Below, piece by piece: positions 45,903 through 58,800 of a stretch of 64,000 nt of DNA. The stretch's first letter is position 1, and every line of letters begins with the position of its first letter. A program made the position numbers and the translations under genes. Source of the DNA: Eurosta solidaginis (taxonomy: Eukaryota; Arthropoda; Insecta; Diptera; Tephritidae); NCBI RefSeq assembly GCF_040869045.1, contig NC_090321.1, forward strand, positions 182,189,596-182,253,595, in the 5' to 3' direction. Below the pieces are notes generated by a model. It was not told the origin of the DNA. It saw nothing but the letters and a program-made list of their open reading frames with translations, and did not search any database.

Positions 45903-48900
45903 ATGGCTGTGTGTGTTTCAATAATTGGCAAAGATGTAAGTTCTCTTCGTTTTCTGACGTCGTCGCGTCAAGTTCGGTTTTCCCCACAACTCAACCGCGT
46001 GTTATTAAGGGGCTTTACTCACGCGGTTTGAGAATAAAATGGCGGATAGTGCGGGAGTCGAAATGACAATATTAATTAAAAATACTTACGAATTGTGCGC
46101 TGTATCATAAAAATATGCAAATTGTGCAAAAAATAACAATTATTTGCTATCGGGCAAAAATCCTAAAAAACTTTAAAATAAAACATGCAATTTATGCAAA
46201 AACATACATATAATTGCTATCGTGCAAAATCAAATTTAACACTAAAGTGTTAATAAATATATCAAACATACAAACAAATTAAAAGAAATTAAAACACAAG
46301 TAAAACTTTCGTTTTACACATATACATACATTACTTCATGATACTATCATCAAGTGCAACAAACGGAACATGTAACGGGAATTGATAACCTGGCGTGGGC
46401 CAAATAATACCAAATTGAATTACGTATAACTGTCGTAACGGGAAAATTCCCCTCCATTAAACCATATTTCAAAAAAAAAAAAAATAATTGAAAAACTTAA
46501 AATTTATTGTACTTGGAGTAAACCATTAAATCCAATTGAATATAACATGGCGTGGTGCCAAGAAAAAACCAACCCTAATTGAAAATACGAACAATTATAA
46601 TAATACCAAATTGCAAGCTGCTACACATGGTTCTGGCCACCTTGGTACTACCATTGTGTATTAGTGGAGCAAAAATTACATATACAACAATCTGAAAAAA
46701 GAACAATCCGACATACAACCTGGCGTTATGGACTAGCGTCCGTGCCATTCAACCAAACCCCAAAAAAAAAAAAAAAAAAAAAAGATGTAAGTTTTCGCTA
46801 GTAAAAAGGGATGTAAAGGTAATAGTCTAGTTGAGGGGTCGACTGCTAATACGCTACCAAAAATATCGAGAGACGCGTATTAATCTCGAGAACAATAATC
46901 CGATGCCGGAAAAGAAAAATTTTATCTCTGTCCGGAGATATTTGCAGTTGAAGTTGGCGATTTCCATGTGGTTGTTGTTGTGCGTACCCCCAAAAAAAAT
47001 TGTGCATCACCGTGGCGGTAGCCACGGTTATACCACCCACCCGGACTTGGCATGGCGTAGCCCAGGGTTATTTTTTATATGCGCGACCGAAGGCCGCCAA
47101 TGCAGAAAGGTGTTCTGCGCAAAAATACTATGGATCCGACCCCAGGTTTCGGAGGTACCCGCAGGTCTTTTTCGGTTTTTCGTTAATATCTTTTGAACGC
47201 GTTAAAATGTTTATTTTCCGCCTTCGGATTATTAATACTGATGTCAACACGCGTCGTTTGACACCTCTCGATATTTTTGGTAGCGTATTAGCAGTCGACC
47301 CCTCAACTAGACTATTACCGATGTAAATATTGTAATATAGTTTGAAGCTCTTCGTATCACTTATTTAACTGCGGTGTGTGCATATCGAATCATGTTTTTT
47401 TTGTGATTTGCTCAACATGTGTTGAGGGTATTGGCGTAAATATCGAATTATTTGCTTGCTTCGTGGCTGTGGTTGTGGTAAACAAACAGTTCAACAAAGG
47501 AGTCTCGAAATGCTGCTACACGTAATACATTATCAATTAAGGTCCGAACACACCATTTTTAATGCTGATTCGCATATGCATAGGCTGCTCCTCGCCCCGA
47601 TGCAAATAAATGTGATGTAAACTGGTTTCAACCTCACCTATCCGTGGCGAATCCTGTTTCTCCAGGAGCCGAGGCTCTACAGTTTTCTCGTGGATCTATG
47701 GGGTGGGCCGGCGGTATGGCCTAGAAGGATTCATGGGGTCATATTTGCTGCGTTTTTTTTCAACCTATATACCTACTATGGTCAACAGGGGTGTGTCTCC
47801 GCTTTTCGGTCTATGTTCTGAAGCGGTTAGATGGGTCTCCTAAACATTATCTAAGTGAGGATAAGTGTTTTTTTGGTAGTAGTGCAGTTTACGGTACCCA
47901 CCCTAAAGTTGGACCAAGATTTTCGAGTGAGGTATCAAAAGACGCGTATTAATCTCGATAACAATAATCCGAAGGCGGAAAAGAAAAATTTTATCTCTGT
48001 CCGGAGATATTTGCAGTTGAAGTTGGCGATTTTAATGTGGTTGTTGTTGTGTTTATACCCACAAAAAAAAATTGTGCATCACCGTGGCGGTAGCCACGGT
48101 TATACTACACACCCGGACTTGTCATGGTGTAGCCCAGGGTTATTTTTTTTAAGCGCGGCCGAAGGCCGCCAACGCAGAAAGGTGTGCTGCGCAAAAATAC
48201 TATGGATCCCACCCCCGGTTTCGGAGGGACCCGGGGTCTTTTTTCGATTTTTCGTTAATATCTTTTGAACGGGTAAAAAAAGTTAACTTTCGCTTTCGGA
48301 TTCTTGATCTAGACGTGAATACGCGTCTTCTGATACCTCACTCGAAAAATTTGGCCCAAATTTCGGTGGGTACCGTAAACTGCACTATTACCGTTAACCC
48401 GCAAACATAGACATATACATGTAAAAAAACTCGGCTATTAAATCATTCCCAAGATGGTCGGGCTAGTACCGTAGTGGTGCGGTTTACGGGGACTTAGCGG
48501 TACTGCATCTGGCAACCATCAACATCGATAGCGCTCCCCAAAACATTCGGGGAGTGTCCTTATAGCTACAACAACAACATGTAAACTGTACTGGTGGGGT
48601 TTTCTCTCCCTCATTCACAGTAAAATTTCTTACAAATTGATCATGCTAACTCCTACCCAAGTTTTTGATCAGGCCTAACGATTGTATCGTTTTATTTTCT
48701 GGAAAAAATGTTTCACTCATGTCGCACTCTTAAATTCTAACTAATTCTAAAATTATTGTTTTTATTTATTGACATTTTCGCTTAAATTAAATTTAAAAAC
48801 TAATATAAATGCCGCTGCGTGTTCATAAATTTCTCCCAACTGCAACTGCAAAAATTATCTTTTTTTGTTACTGTTTTATAATAAACCAGTTTCTTATCAG

Positions 48901-49661
48901 CGTTTTTTGTGTAGTGTGCTTGTCTATGATCCCATATTCGCATCCTGAAAGCATACTATATCTCAGGGCAAGTACGCGCTCGTTTTTGTTCTAACTCGGC
49001 AGTGCTGACCTGTGCCACGTCACCTTTCGTCTATTAACAATTTATAATGTACTTATAAAATACTTTTTTAATTTTTAGAATGCGCCTTTATATTTAACTA
49101 CATCCGATATGGATAAAGAATTGGAACTGCAATATCGTGTACATGCTGCTCTTGATGTTGTTGAGGAAAAATGCCAACCCCTGAGTAAGGGCACGCCAGA
49201 ATCGAAAGAGCTCTACTTGGGCATGTTGTATTCAACAGAGACTCATAAGATGTAGGTTTTTTTTTATTCAATTATTCCTATGAAATTGCATTAAAAATCC
49301 TGTCTTTATTTTGCAGTTATGGCTTTTTGACAAATACAAAAATTAAATTCATCATCGTTGTGGATTCTGGAAATATAGCATTGCGTGAAAATGAAGTACG
49401 AGCGGTGAGTCAGTTCTATTAGTACAAAAGGTTAAATTGTTAATTATTTTTATTAACCTTTCTTTTACGGTAGATGTTTCGTAATTTACATATGCTTTAC
49501 ACCGATGCAGTTTGCAATCCGTTTTATGCACCAGGCGAACCTTTAATTTCTAAGTACTAATTGTTGTTGCTCCACTTTATTATAATTACAAATAATAGTC
49601 ACTTTTTTAATGCAGGAAATTTGATCGGGCAGTGCAAAAAATCATGGGCGGAAATGCGTAA
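45903..49661 (+). CDS. Trappc2l: Trafficking protein particle complex subunit 2-like protein
   Basis: TRAPPC2L is a small longin-fold subunit of the TRAPP complexes that tether vesicles and activate Rab GTPases. Exons are 45903-45935, 49079-49251, 49317-49404, 49474-49553 and 49616-49661, giving 139 residues, the family's usual length (human 140). Marks are [11 protein letters not shown], then [56 protein letters not shown] and [14 protein letters not shown]. Donors and acceptors are GT-AG and phases agree. If the fourth intron is not removed, a TAA follows at once. The first intron is 3.1 kb and holds two MITEs; the other three are 60-70 bp. AATAAA occurs at 49806. The frame is clean. Confidence 0.95.
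46818..47319. mobile_element. GGTAATAG MITE in Trappc2l intron 1, perfect 8 bp duplication
   Basis: GATGTAAA flanks it exactly (46810-46817, 47320-47327). The inverted ends start GGTAATAGTCTAGTTGAGGG and match for over 50 bp. Inside are CTCTGTCCGGAGATATTTGC and GGTGTTCTGCGCAAAAATAC. It is the best-preserved member of the family. Confidence 0.9.
47590..47874 (+). repeat. Host repeat shared with 43320-43590
   Basis: The piece ending TAGATGGGTCTCCTAAACAT and CTAAGTGAGG matches the sequence just left of the Tc1 element. After the MITE at 47875-48392 the shared repeat resumes with AACCCGCAAACA (48396 on), as at 43571. Two unrelated transposons thus entered two copies of one repeat within a few tens of bases. 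Confidence 0.65.
47875..48392. mobile_element. GGTARTAG MITE in Trappc2l intron 1, divergent subfamily
   Basis: The inverted ends GGTAGTAGTGCAGTTTACGG and GGTAATAGTGCAGTTTACGG extend some 75 bp with few changes. The core (TGTCCGGAGATATTTGCAGT, CGGCCGAAGGCCGCCAA) is shared with 46818-47319, but the outer arms differ. The flanking 8 bp (GTTTTTTT and GTTAACCC) do not match fully. Confidence 0.8.
48460..48585 (+). mobile_element. LINE 3' end fragment with CAA tail
   Basis: The segment from GTCGGGCTAGTACCGTAGTG through TCCTTATAGCTA is followed by a few CAA units. A related piece is in the last WDR48 intron. Such short ends with CAA runs are typical remnants of truncated LINEs. No coding sequence is kept. 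Confidence 0.45.
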
Positions 49662-49805
49662 ACAAAAATTTTATTTTGTTATGCATGTATGTATGTATAT
49701 TATTATAATATGTCTATAATTAAGTTGTGTATGTGTTCATTAAAATAGTTGTTTAAATAGAAATTCTGTTGGGGTGCAACCCTATTGCACAAATTTTAAT
49801 TTTGT

Positions 49806-49811
49806 AATAAA
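49806..49811 (+). promoter_or_regulatory. Probable polyadenylation signal of Trappc2l
   Basis: AATAAA lies 145 bp after the stop codon. It is the first canonical hexamer seen downstream in this AT-rich region. The cleavage site cannot be read from sequence alone. Confidence 0.45.
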
Positions 49812-50064
49812 ACAAATCTATATTTAGTATTCAGATTCAATCACAAAAATGAGAAAAATGTTTAGTATCATAATAAAATGTCTAACAATTACAAATGATA
49901 ACTAGATGTTTATAATATACAATAAGTATATGCAAATGTAATGTAGATATTATTCAAAAATATTTAACACTAAGTAATGTAATCAATATGTTTTGACCTG
50001 TAGTTTATTTGTTTATATTATTATTTAATAACAAATGTACTGATATAAACGATATAATAAAATA
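49812..50064. other. Spacer between Trappc2l and the Helitron dimer
   Basis: AT-rich sequence with no feature beyond the A at 50064 that forms half of the Helitron target site. Confidence 0.5.
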
Positions 50065-50091
50065 TCTAATATATATTATAAATGGGAAAGT

Positions 50092-50160
50092 TTGGATGTT
50101 AAGATGTTTGGATGTTTGGATGTTTAGATGTTTGGATGTTTGGATGTTTGGATGTTTGTC
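50092..50160 (+). repeat. GATGTTTG microsatellite in the Helitron 5' region
   Basis: Seven or so units of TTTGGATG/TTTAGATG are present. Monomer 2 has only about three units (55846-55873), so the tract expanded or contracted after duplication. Confidence 0.85.
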
Positions 50161-50581
50161 CAGACGTTTGTCTTTGTGACTCAATAACGCAAGAACGGCT
50201 GGACCGATTTGGATGAAATTTTGCACACATATAGCCAATAGTCTAGAAGGATCTACTAGCTATATATTTTTGAAAAGGGGCGTGGTGCCCGCCCCCTAGG
50301 AACAGTTATAATTTAATTATTATATTTTTTCGTCTTTGCGACTGAATCACGCCAGAATGGCTACACGGATTTTGATGAAATATGGGACACAGACAGTAAT
50401 CTAGCGAAATTTTTTTCGCACATGGAAAGAGGGGTGGGGGTCCCACGACCTCTTCGAGCAATTACTTTTTAATAATTTTTACACATTATAACTTTACGTA
50501 TACTGGCCTTCACCAATATCACAGACTCAAGGGGTCAAATAAGTCGAGGGCTTACAAAGTAAGCGTTGAAACCCTCCACCC

Positions 50582-50603
50582 CCTCCCCCCCCCCCCCCCC
50601 CCC
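50582..50603 (+). repeat. Poly-C tract
   Basis: An almost pure run of about 20 C lies at the point where monomer 2 has a mixed CCGCCCGCCCCCCC run (56293-56307). It may be partly a sequencing artefact. Confidence 0.75.
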
Positions 50604-50885
50604 TTTATCTACCTCTCTGTTGTAAAATCTATAAATTGTTATAACTCAATATAAATTTTCTCCTAAATCAATAGTTTTTGGTATCTGGCAAATACAGATC
50701 GAGATCTAGACAATTTTGGAGGAACGATCACTGGTCCTCTCCTTTTACTCCCGACATCCGCCCTCCTTCAATTCTTTTTATTAGCACGCTTTTATTAGCT
50801 TTACCTGTATGTTTCTATGTAATTTTTCATTCGCTCCAATGCGCCTGCTGCCTTATTAACATGGTTTCATAATGAGCTTCACCTC

Positions 50886-53800
50886 ATATGGAGACCCTTC
50901 CGGGATCATTTCTGGATGGTTTTCGGGATCGGTGCGGGATCCCGCCGGGGTAATTTCGGGACTTTTTCGGGACTATTTCGGGATCATTTTGGGACCCTTC
51001 CGGGATCATTTCTGTATAGTTTTCGGGATCCGTCCGGGATCCCGTCGGGGTTATTTTGGGACATTTTCGGGACTATTCCGGAATCATTTCGGGATTATTT
51101 CGCGATCATTTGGGGACCCTTCCGGCATCATTTCTGAATGGTTTTCGGGATCCGTCCGGGATCCCGTCGGGGTACTTTCGGTATCATTTGCGTACCTTCG
51201 AGAGATAAGGTCTTGATGGTTGCCGGGATCATTACGGGACTTTTTCGGGGTTTTTTGGGTCCCTTTAGGCATCATTTCTGGATGGTCTTCGGGATCTCGT
51301 CGGGGTAATTTGGGGACTTTTTCGGGATCATTTGCGGGCTCTTCCGGCATCATTTCTGGATGGTTTTCGGGATCCGTCCGGGATCTTGTCGGGGTCATTT
51401 GGGGACTTTTTCGGGATCATTTGGGGGCTCTTCCGGCATCATTTCTGGATGGTTTTTGGGATCCGTCCGGGATCCCGTCGGGGTCATTTCGGGACTTTTT
51501 CGCGACTAATACGGGATCATTTGGGAACCCATTCGGCATAATTTCTGGATGGTTTTCGGGATCCGCCCCGGATCTCGTCGGGGTCATTTGGGGACTTTTT
51601 CGGGATCATTTGGGGGCTCTTCCGGCATCATTTCTGAATGGTTTTCGGGATCCGTCCGGGATCTCGCCGTGGTCATTTGGGGACTTTTTCGGGATCATTT
51701 GGGGGCTCTTCCGGCATCATTTCTGGATGGTTTTCGGGATCCGTCCGGGATCCCGTCGGGGTCATTTCGGGACTTTTTCGCTACTAATACGGGATCATTT
51801 GGGAACCCTTTCGGCATCATTTCTGGATGGTTTTCGGGATCCGTCCGGGATCCCATCAGGATAATTTCGGGACTTTTTCGCGACTAATACGGGATCATTT
51901 GGGATACCTACCGGCATCATTTCTGGATGGTTTTTGGGATTCGTTCGGGATCCCGTCGAGGTCATTTCGATATCCGTTCAGGATCCCGTCGGAATAATTG
52001 CGGGACTTTTTCGGGATCATTTGGGGTCCCTTCCGGCATCATTTCTGTATGGTTTTTGGGATTCGTCCGGCATCCCGTCGGGGTAATTTCGGGACTTTTA
52101 CTTGACTAATACGGGATAATTTGCGGGCCCTTTCTGTATCATTTCTGGATAGTTGTCGGGATCCGTTCGGGATCCCGTCAGGGTCTTTTCGGAACTATTA
52201 GGAGATCATTTGAGGTCCTTTCGGACATCATTTCTGGATAGTTTTCGTGATCCTTTCGGGGTCCCATCAGGGTCATTTCGGGACTTTTTCGGCAACATTT
52301 AAGATTGGTTTTCAGGATTCGTCCGGGATCCCGTCAGGGTAATTTCTGGACTTTTCCGAGACTATTTCGGGATCATTTTGGGATCCTCCCAAGATCATTT
52401 CTGGATGGATTTCGGGATCTGTCCGGGATGGCGTCAGGGTCATTTTGGGACTACTAGGTGATCATTTGAGGACCTTTCCGGCATCACTTCTGCATGGTTT
52501 TCGGTATCCGTTCAGGATCCCGTCGGAATAATTGCGGGAGTTCTTCGGGATCATTTGGGGTCCCTTCCGGCATCATTTCTGGATGGTTTTTGGGATTCGT
52601 CCGGCATCCCGTCGGGGTCATTTCGGGACTTTTTCTCGACTAATACGGGATCATTTGCGGGCCCTTTCGGCATACTTTCTAGATAGTTTTCGGGATCCGT
52701 TCGAGATCCCGTCAGGGTCTTTTCGGAACTATTAGGAGATCATTTGAGGACCTTTCCGACATCATTTCTGGATAGTTTTCGGGATCCATCTGGGATACCG
52801 ACGAGGTCATTTCGGGATCATTTGGGATACCTACCGGCATCATTTCTGGATAGTTTTCGGTATCCGTTCGGGGTCTCGTCAGGGTTATTTCGGGACTTTT
52901 TCGGGATCATTTATGGATGGTTTTCAGGATTCGTCCGGGAACCCGTCAGGGTAATTTCTGGACTTTTCCGAGACTATTTCGGGATAATTTTGGGACCTTC
53001 CCAAGATCATTTCTGAATGGATTTCGGGATCAGTCCGGGATGCCGTCAGGGTTATTTTGGGACTATTAGGTGATCATTTGAGGACCTTTCCGGCATCACT
53101 TCTGGATGGTTTTCGGTATCCGTTCAGGATCCCGTCGGATTCATTGCGGGACTTTTTCGGAATCATTTGGGGTCCCTCCCAAGATCATTTCTGGATAGAT
53201 TTCGGGATTTTCCGGGATCCCGTCAGGGTCCTTTCGGGACTTCTTCGGGACTATATCGGGATCATTTCTGGATGGTTTACGAGATCCCTTAAGGGTCATT
53301 TCGGGACTATTTCCGGATCATTTGGGGTACCTACCGGCATCATTTCTGGAAAGTTTTCGGTATCCGTCCGCGATCTCGTCGGAGTCATTTGGGGGCCTTT
53401 TCGGGATCATTTGGGGGCTCTTTCGGCATCTTTTCTGGATGGTTTTCGGGATCCCGTCGGGGTCATTTCGGGACTTTTTCGCGACTAATACGGGATCATT
53501 TGGGAACCCTTTCGGCATCATTTCTGGATGGTTTTCGGGATCCGGTCGGGATCCCATCAGGATAATTTCGGGACTATTAGGGGATCATGTGGGGACCTTT
53601 CCGGCATCATTTCTGGATAATTTTCGGGATCCGTCTGGGATGCCGACGAGGTCATTTCGGGGCTATTTCGGGATCATTTGGGATACCTACCGGCATCATT
53701 TCTGGATGGTTTTTGGGATTCGTCCGGGATTCCGTCGGGGTCATTTCGGGACTTTTTCTCGACTAATACGGGATCATTTGCCGACCGTTTCGGCACCATT

Positions 53801-55670
53801 CTGGATAGTTTTCGGAATCCTTTCGGGATCCCGTCAGGGTCATTTCGGGATCATTTGGGATACCTACCGGCATCATTTCTGGATAGTTTTCGGTATCCGT
53901 TCGGGGTCTCGTCAGGGTTATTTCGGGACTTTTTCGGGATCATTTATGGATGGATTTCAGGATTCGTCCGGGAACCCGTCAGGGTAATTTCTGGACTTTT
54001 CCGAGACTATTTCGGGATCATTTTGGAACCTTCCCAAAATCATTTCTGGATGGATTTCGGGATTTGTCCGGGTTGCCGTCAGGGTCATTTTGGGACTATT
54101 AGGTGATCATTTGAGGACCTTTCCGGCATCACTTCTGGATGGTTTTCGGTACCCGTTCAGGATCCCGTCGGAATAATTGCGGGACTTTTTCGGGATCATT
54201 TGGGGTCCCTTCTGGCATCATTTCTGGATGGTATTTGGGATTCGTCCGGCATCCCGTCGGGGTCATTTCGGGACTTTTTCTCGACTAATACGGGATCATT
54301 TGCGGGCCCTTTCGGCATCATTTCTGGATAGTTGTCGGGATCCGTTCGGGATCCCGTCAGGGTCTTTTCGGAACTGTTAGGAGATCAATTGAGGACTTTC
54401 CCGGCATCATTTCTGGATAGTTTTCGGGATCCTTTCGGCGTCCCATCAGTGTCATTTCGGGACTTTTTCGGCATCATTTAAGATTGGTTTTCAGGATTCG
54501 TCCGGGATCCCGTCAGGGTAATTTCTGGACTTTTCCGAGACTATTTCGGGATCATTTTGGGACCCTCCCAAGATCATTTCTGGATGGATTTCGGGATCTG
54601 TCCGGGATTCCGTCAGGGTCATTTTGGGACTATTAGGTGATCATTTGATGACCTTTCCGGCATCACTTCTGGATGGTTTTCATTGCGGGACTTTTTCGGG
54701 GTCATTTAGGAATGCGTTCGAGATCCCGTCAGGGTCCTTTCGGGACTTCTTCGGGACTATATCGGGATCATTTCTGGATGGTTTACGGGATCCGTCCAGG
54801 ATCCCTTAAGGGTCATTTCGGGACTATTAGGTGATCATTTGAGGACCTTTCCGGCATCACTTCTGGATGATTTTCGGTATCCGGTCGGGATCCCGTCGGA
54901 ATCATTGCGGGACTTTTTGGAATCATTTGGGATCCCTTCCGGCATCATTTATGGATGGTTTTCGGGATTTGTCCGGGATCACGTCGGGGTTATTTCGGGA
55001 CCTTTTCGGGGCTAATACGGGATCATTTGGGGACCCTTCCGGCATAATTTCTTGATGGTTTGCCGGATCCATCAGGGTCATTTCGGGACCATTTTGGGAT
55101 CATTTGGGGACCCTTCCGAGATCATTTCTGGATCCGTCCGGGATGCCATAGGAGCCATTTCGGGATTTTTTGTTACTTTTCCGGGATAGTTTTGGACCCT
55201 TCCGGGATCATTTCTGGATCTGTGTGGGATCCCATTTGGGTCATTTCCGGACTATTTCGGGATCATTTTGGGACCCTTCCGGAATCATTTCTGTATGGTT
55301 TTCGCGATCCGTCGTGGATCCCCTCGGAGCAATTTCGGAACTTTTTCTGAAGTATGTCGGGATAATTTAGGGACCCTTCCTAGATATTTTCTGGATGGTT
55401 TTTGAGATCCGCCCGGGAGCCCGTCGGTCATTTCGGAACCTTTTCGGGATCATTTTGGAACACCTTCAGGGATCATTTCTGTGTGGTTCTCTGGATACGT
55501 CTAGAATCGTGTCGTTGTAATTTCGGGTTTTTTTGGAACTATTCCGGGAACTTTTAGAGACCCTTCCGGGGCATTTCTGGATGGTTTTCGGGATCCGTCC
55601 GCGATAGCGTGGGGGTCATTTCGTAGGTTTTTCTGAATAATTTCGGGATAATTTGGGGATCCTATCAGGT
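50886..55670 (+). repeat. 89-100 bp GGGATC-rich minisatellite, block 1
   Basis: The unit reads like GGATCCGTCCGGGATCCCGT, CGGGGTCATTTCGGGACTTT, TTCGGGATCATTTGGGG and CCCTTCCGGCATCATTTCTG, GATGGTTTTC. Measured spacings are 89 bp (51372 to 51461) and 100 bp (51461 to 51561). The longer form contains CGCGACTAATACGGGATC. Few stop codons occur in any plus frame, so frames up to 214 residues of the pattern DGFRDPSGIPSGSFRDFF arise. The unit length is not a multiple of three, so I do not call them genes. Confidence 0.9.
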
Positions 55671-55826
55671 TATCAGCTCATTTAGTTCTTTTTTTACTCA
55701 ATTACAAAAATAAAATGCGTTAGACAGAAAACAAAATTTTAAACAGATTACTTGATAAGCAGGCTAACGCGAATAGCCCATATATTTAAATTTCTCCTTG
55801 CGGACGGGGCCGCGGGTAAAGGCTAG

Positions 55827-58800
55827 TATATTATAAATGGCAAAGTTTGGATGTGAAGATGTTTGGATGTTTGTCCAGACGTTTGTCTTTGTGACTCAAT
55901 CACGCAAGAACGGCTGGACGGATTTGGATGAAATTTGGCACACATATAGCCAATAGTCTAGAAGGATCTACTAGCTATATATTTTTGAAAAGGGGCGTGG
56001 TCCCCGCCCCCTAGGAACAGTTATAATTTAATTATTATATTTTTCCGTCTTTGCGACTGAATCACGCCAGAATGGCTACACGGATTTTGATGAAATTTGG
56101 GACACAGACAGTAGTCTACTAGCGAAATTTTTTCCGAACATGGAAAGAGGGGTGGGGGTCCCACGACCTCTTCGAGCAAATACTTTTTAATAATTTTTAC
56201 ACATTATAACTTTACGTATACTGGCCTTCACCAATATCACAGACTCAAGGGGTCAAATAAGTCGAGGGCTTACAAAGTAAGGAGTGACACCCTCCGCCCG
56301 CCCCCCCTTTATCTACCACTCTGGTGTAAAATCTATAAATTGGTATAACTCAATATAAATTTTCTCCTAAATCTATAGTTTTTGGTATCTGGCACATACA
56401 GATCGAAATCTAGACAATTTTGGAGGAACGATCAGTGGTCCTCTACTTTTACTCCCGCCATCCGCCCTCCTTCAATTGTTTTTATTAGCTTTACCTGTAT
56501 GTTTCTATGTGACTTTTCATTCGCTCCAATGCGCCTGCTGCCTTATTAACATGGTTTCATAATTAGCTTCACCTCATATGGAGACCCTTCCGGGATCATT
56601 TCTGGATGGTTTTCGGGATCGGTGCGGGATCCCGCCGGGGTAATTTCGGGACTTTTTCGGGATCATTTTGGGACACTTCCGGGATCATTTCTGTATAGTT
56701 TTCGGGATCCGTCCGGGATCCCGTCGGGGTTATTTTGGGACATTTTCGGGACTATTCCGGAATCATTTCAGGATTATTTCGCGATCATTTGGGGACCCTT
56801 CCGGCATCATTTCTGGATGGTTTTCGGGATCCGTCCGGGATCCCGTCGGGGTCCTTTCGGGACTTTTTCGCGACTAATACGGGATCATTTGGGAACCCTT
56901 TCGGCATCATTTCTGGATGGTTTTCGGGATCCGCCCCGGATCTCCTCGGGGTCATTTGGGGACTTTTTCGGAATCATTTGGGGGCTCTTCCGGCATCATT
57001 TCTGGATGGTTTTCGGGATCCGTCCGGGATCTCGCCGGGGTCATTTGGGGACTTTTTCGGGATCATTTCGGGGCTCTTCCGGCATCATTTCTGGATGGTT
57101 TTCGGGATCCGTCCGGGATCCCGTCGGGGTCATTTCGGGACTTTTTCGCTACTAATACGGGATCATTTGGGAACCCTTTCGGCATCATTTCTGGATGGTT
57201 TTCGGGATCCGTCCGGGATCCCATCAGGATAATTTCGGGACTTTTTCGCGACTAATACGGGATCATTTAGGAACCCTTTCGGCATCATTTCTGGATGGTT
57301 TTCGGGATCCGCCCCGGATATCGTCGAGGTCATTTGGGGACTTTTTCGGGATCATTTGGGGGCTCTTCCGACATCATTTCTGGATGGTTTTCGGGATCCC
57401 GTCGGGGTCATTTCGGGAATTTTTCGCGACTAATACGGGATCATTTGGGAACCCTTTCGGCATCATTTCTGGATGGTTTTCGGGATCCGCCCGGATCTCC
57501 TCGGGGTCATTTGGGGACTTTTTCGGAATCATTTGGGGGCTCTTCCGGCATCATTTCTGGATGGTTTTCGGGATCCGTTCGGGATCTCGCCGGGGTCATT
57601 TGGGGACTTTTTCGGGATCATTTGGGGGCTCTTCCGGCATCATTTCTGGATGGTTTTCGGGATCCGTCCGGGATCCCGTCGGGGTCGTTTCGGGACTTTT
57701 TCGCTACTAATACGGGATCATTTGGGAACCCTTTCGGCATCATTTCTGGATGGTTTTCGGGATCCGTCCGGGATCCCATCAGGATAATTTTGGGACTTTT
57801 TCGCGACTTAAACGGGATCATTTGGGATACCTACCGGCATCATTTCTGGATGGTTTTTGGGATTCGTCCGGGATCCCGTCGAGGTCATTTCGGAACTTTT
57901 TCTCGACTAATACGGGATCATTTGCGGACCCTTTCGGCATCATTTCTGGATAGTTGTCGGGATCCGTTCGGGATCCCGTCACGGTCATTTCGGGACTATT
58001 AGGGGATCATTTGAGGACCTTTCCGGCATCATTTCTGGATAGTTTTCGGAATCCTTTCGGGATCCCGTCAGGGTCATTTCGGGACTTTTTCGGGATCATT
58101 TAAGGATGGCTTTCAGGATTCATCCCGGAACCCGTCAGGGTAATTTCTGGACTTTTCCGCGGCTATTTCGGGATCATTTTGGGACCTTCACAAGATCATT
58201 TCTGGATGGATTTCGGGATCTGTCCGGGATGCCGTCAGGGTCATTTTGGGAATATTAGGTGATCATTTGAGGACCTTTCCGGCATCACTTCTGAATGGTT
58301 TTCATTGCGGGACTTTTTCGGGATCATTTGGGGTCCCTCCCAAGATCATTCCTGGATGGATTTCGGGATCTGTCCGGGATCCCGTCAGGGTCATTTAGGA
58401 ATGTGTTCGAGATCCCGTCAGGGTCCTTTCGGGACTTCTTCGGGACTATATCGGGATCATTTCTGGATGGTTTACGGGATCCGTCCAGGATCCCTTAAGG
58501 GTCATTTCGGGACTATTTCGGGATCATTTGGGGTACCTACCGGCATCATTTCTGAATAGTTTTCGGTATCCGTACGGGATCTCGTCGGAGTCATTTGGGG
58601 GCCTCTTCGGGATCATTTGGGGGCTCTTTCGGCATCATTTCTGGATGGTTTTCGGGATCCCGTCGGGGTCATTTCAGGACTTTTTCGCGACTAATACGGG
58701 ATCATTTGGGAACCCTTTCGGCATCATTTCTGGATGGTTTTCGGGATCCGGTCGGGATCCCATCAGGATAATTTCGGGACTATTAGGGGATCATTTGGGG

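Larger units (their letters stand above)
50065..55826 (+). mobile_element. Non-autonomous Helitron carrying a minisatellite, monomer 1
   Basis: The 5' end is TCTAATATATATTATAAATG, preceded by A. The 3' end is GCGGACGGGGCCGCGGGTAA followed by AGGCTAG, with a GCGG/CCGC hairpin about ten bases before CTAG. These are Helitron ends. After the 5' end come a GATGTTTG microsatellite, about 700 bp of unique body and then the GGGATC minisatellite. No Rep or helicase is encoded. Confidence 0.8.

Noticed and set aside
50582..50603. Poly-C run as a biological signal
   Set aside because: The matching position in monomer 2 is a short mixed C/G run, so slippage or sequencing error explains it.
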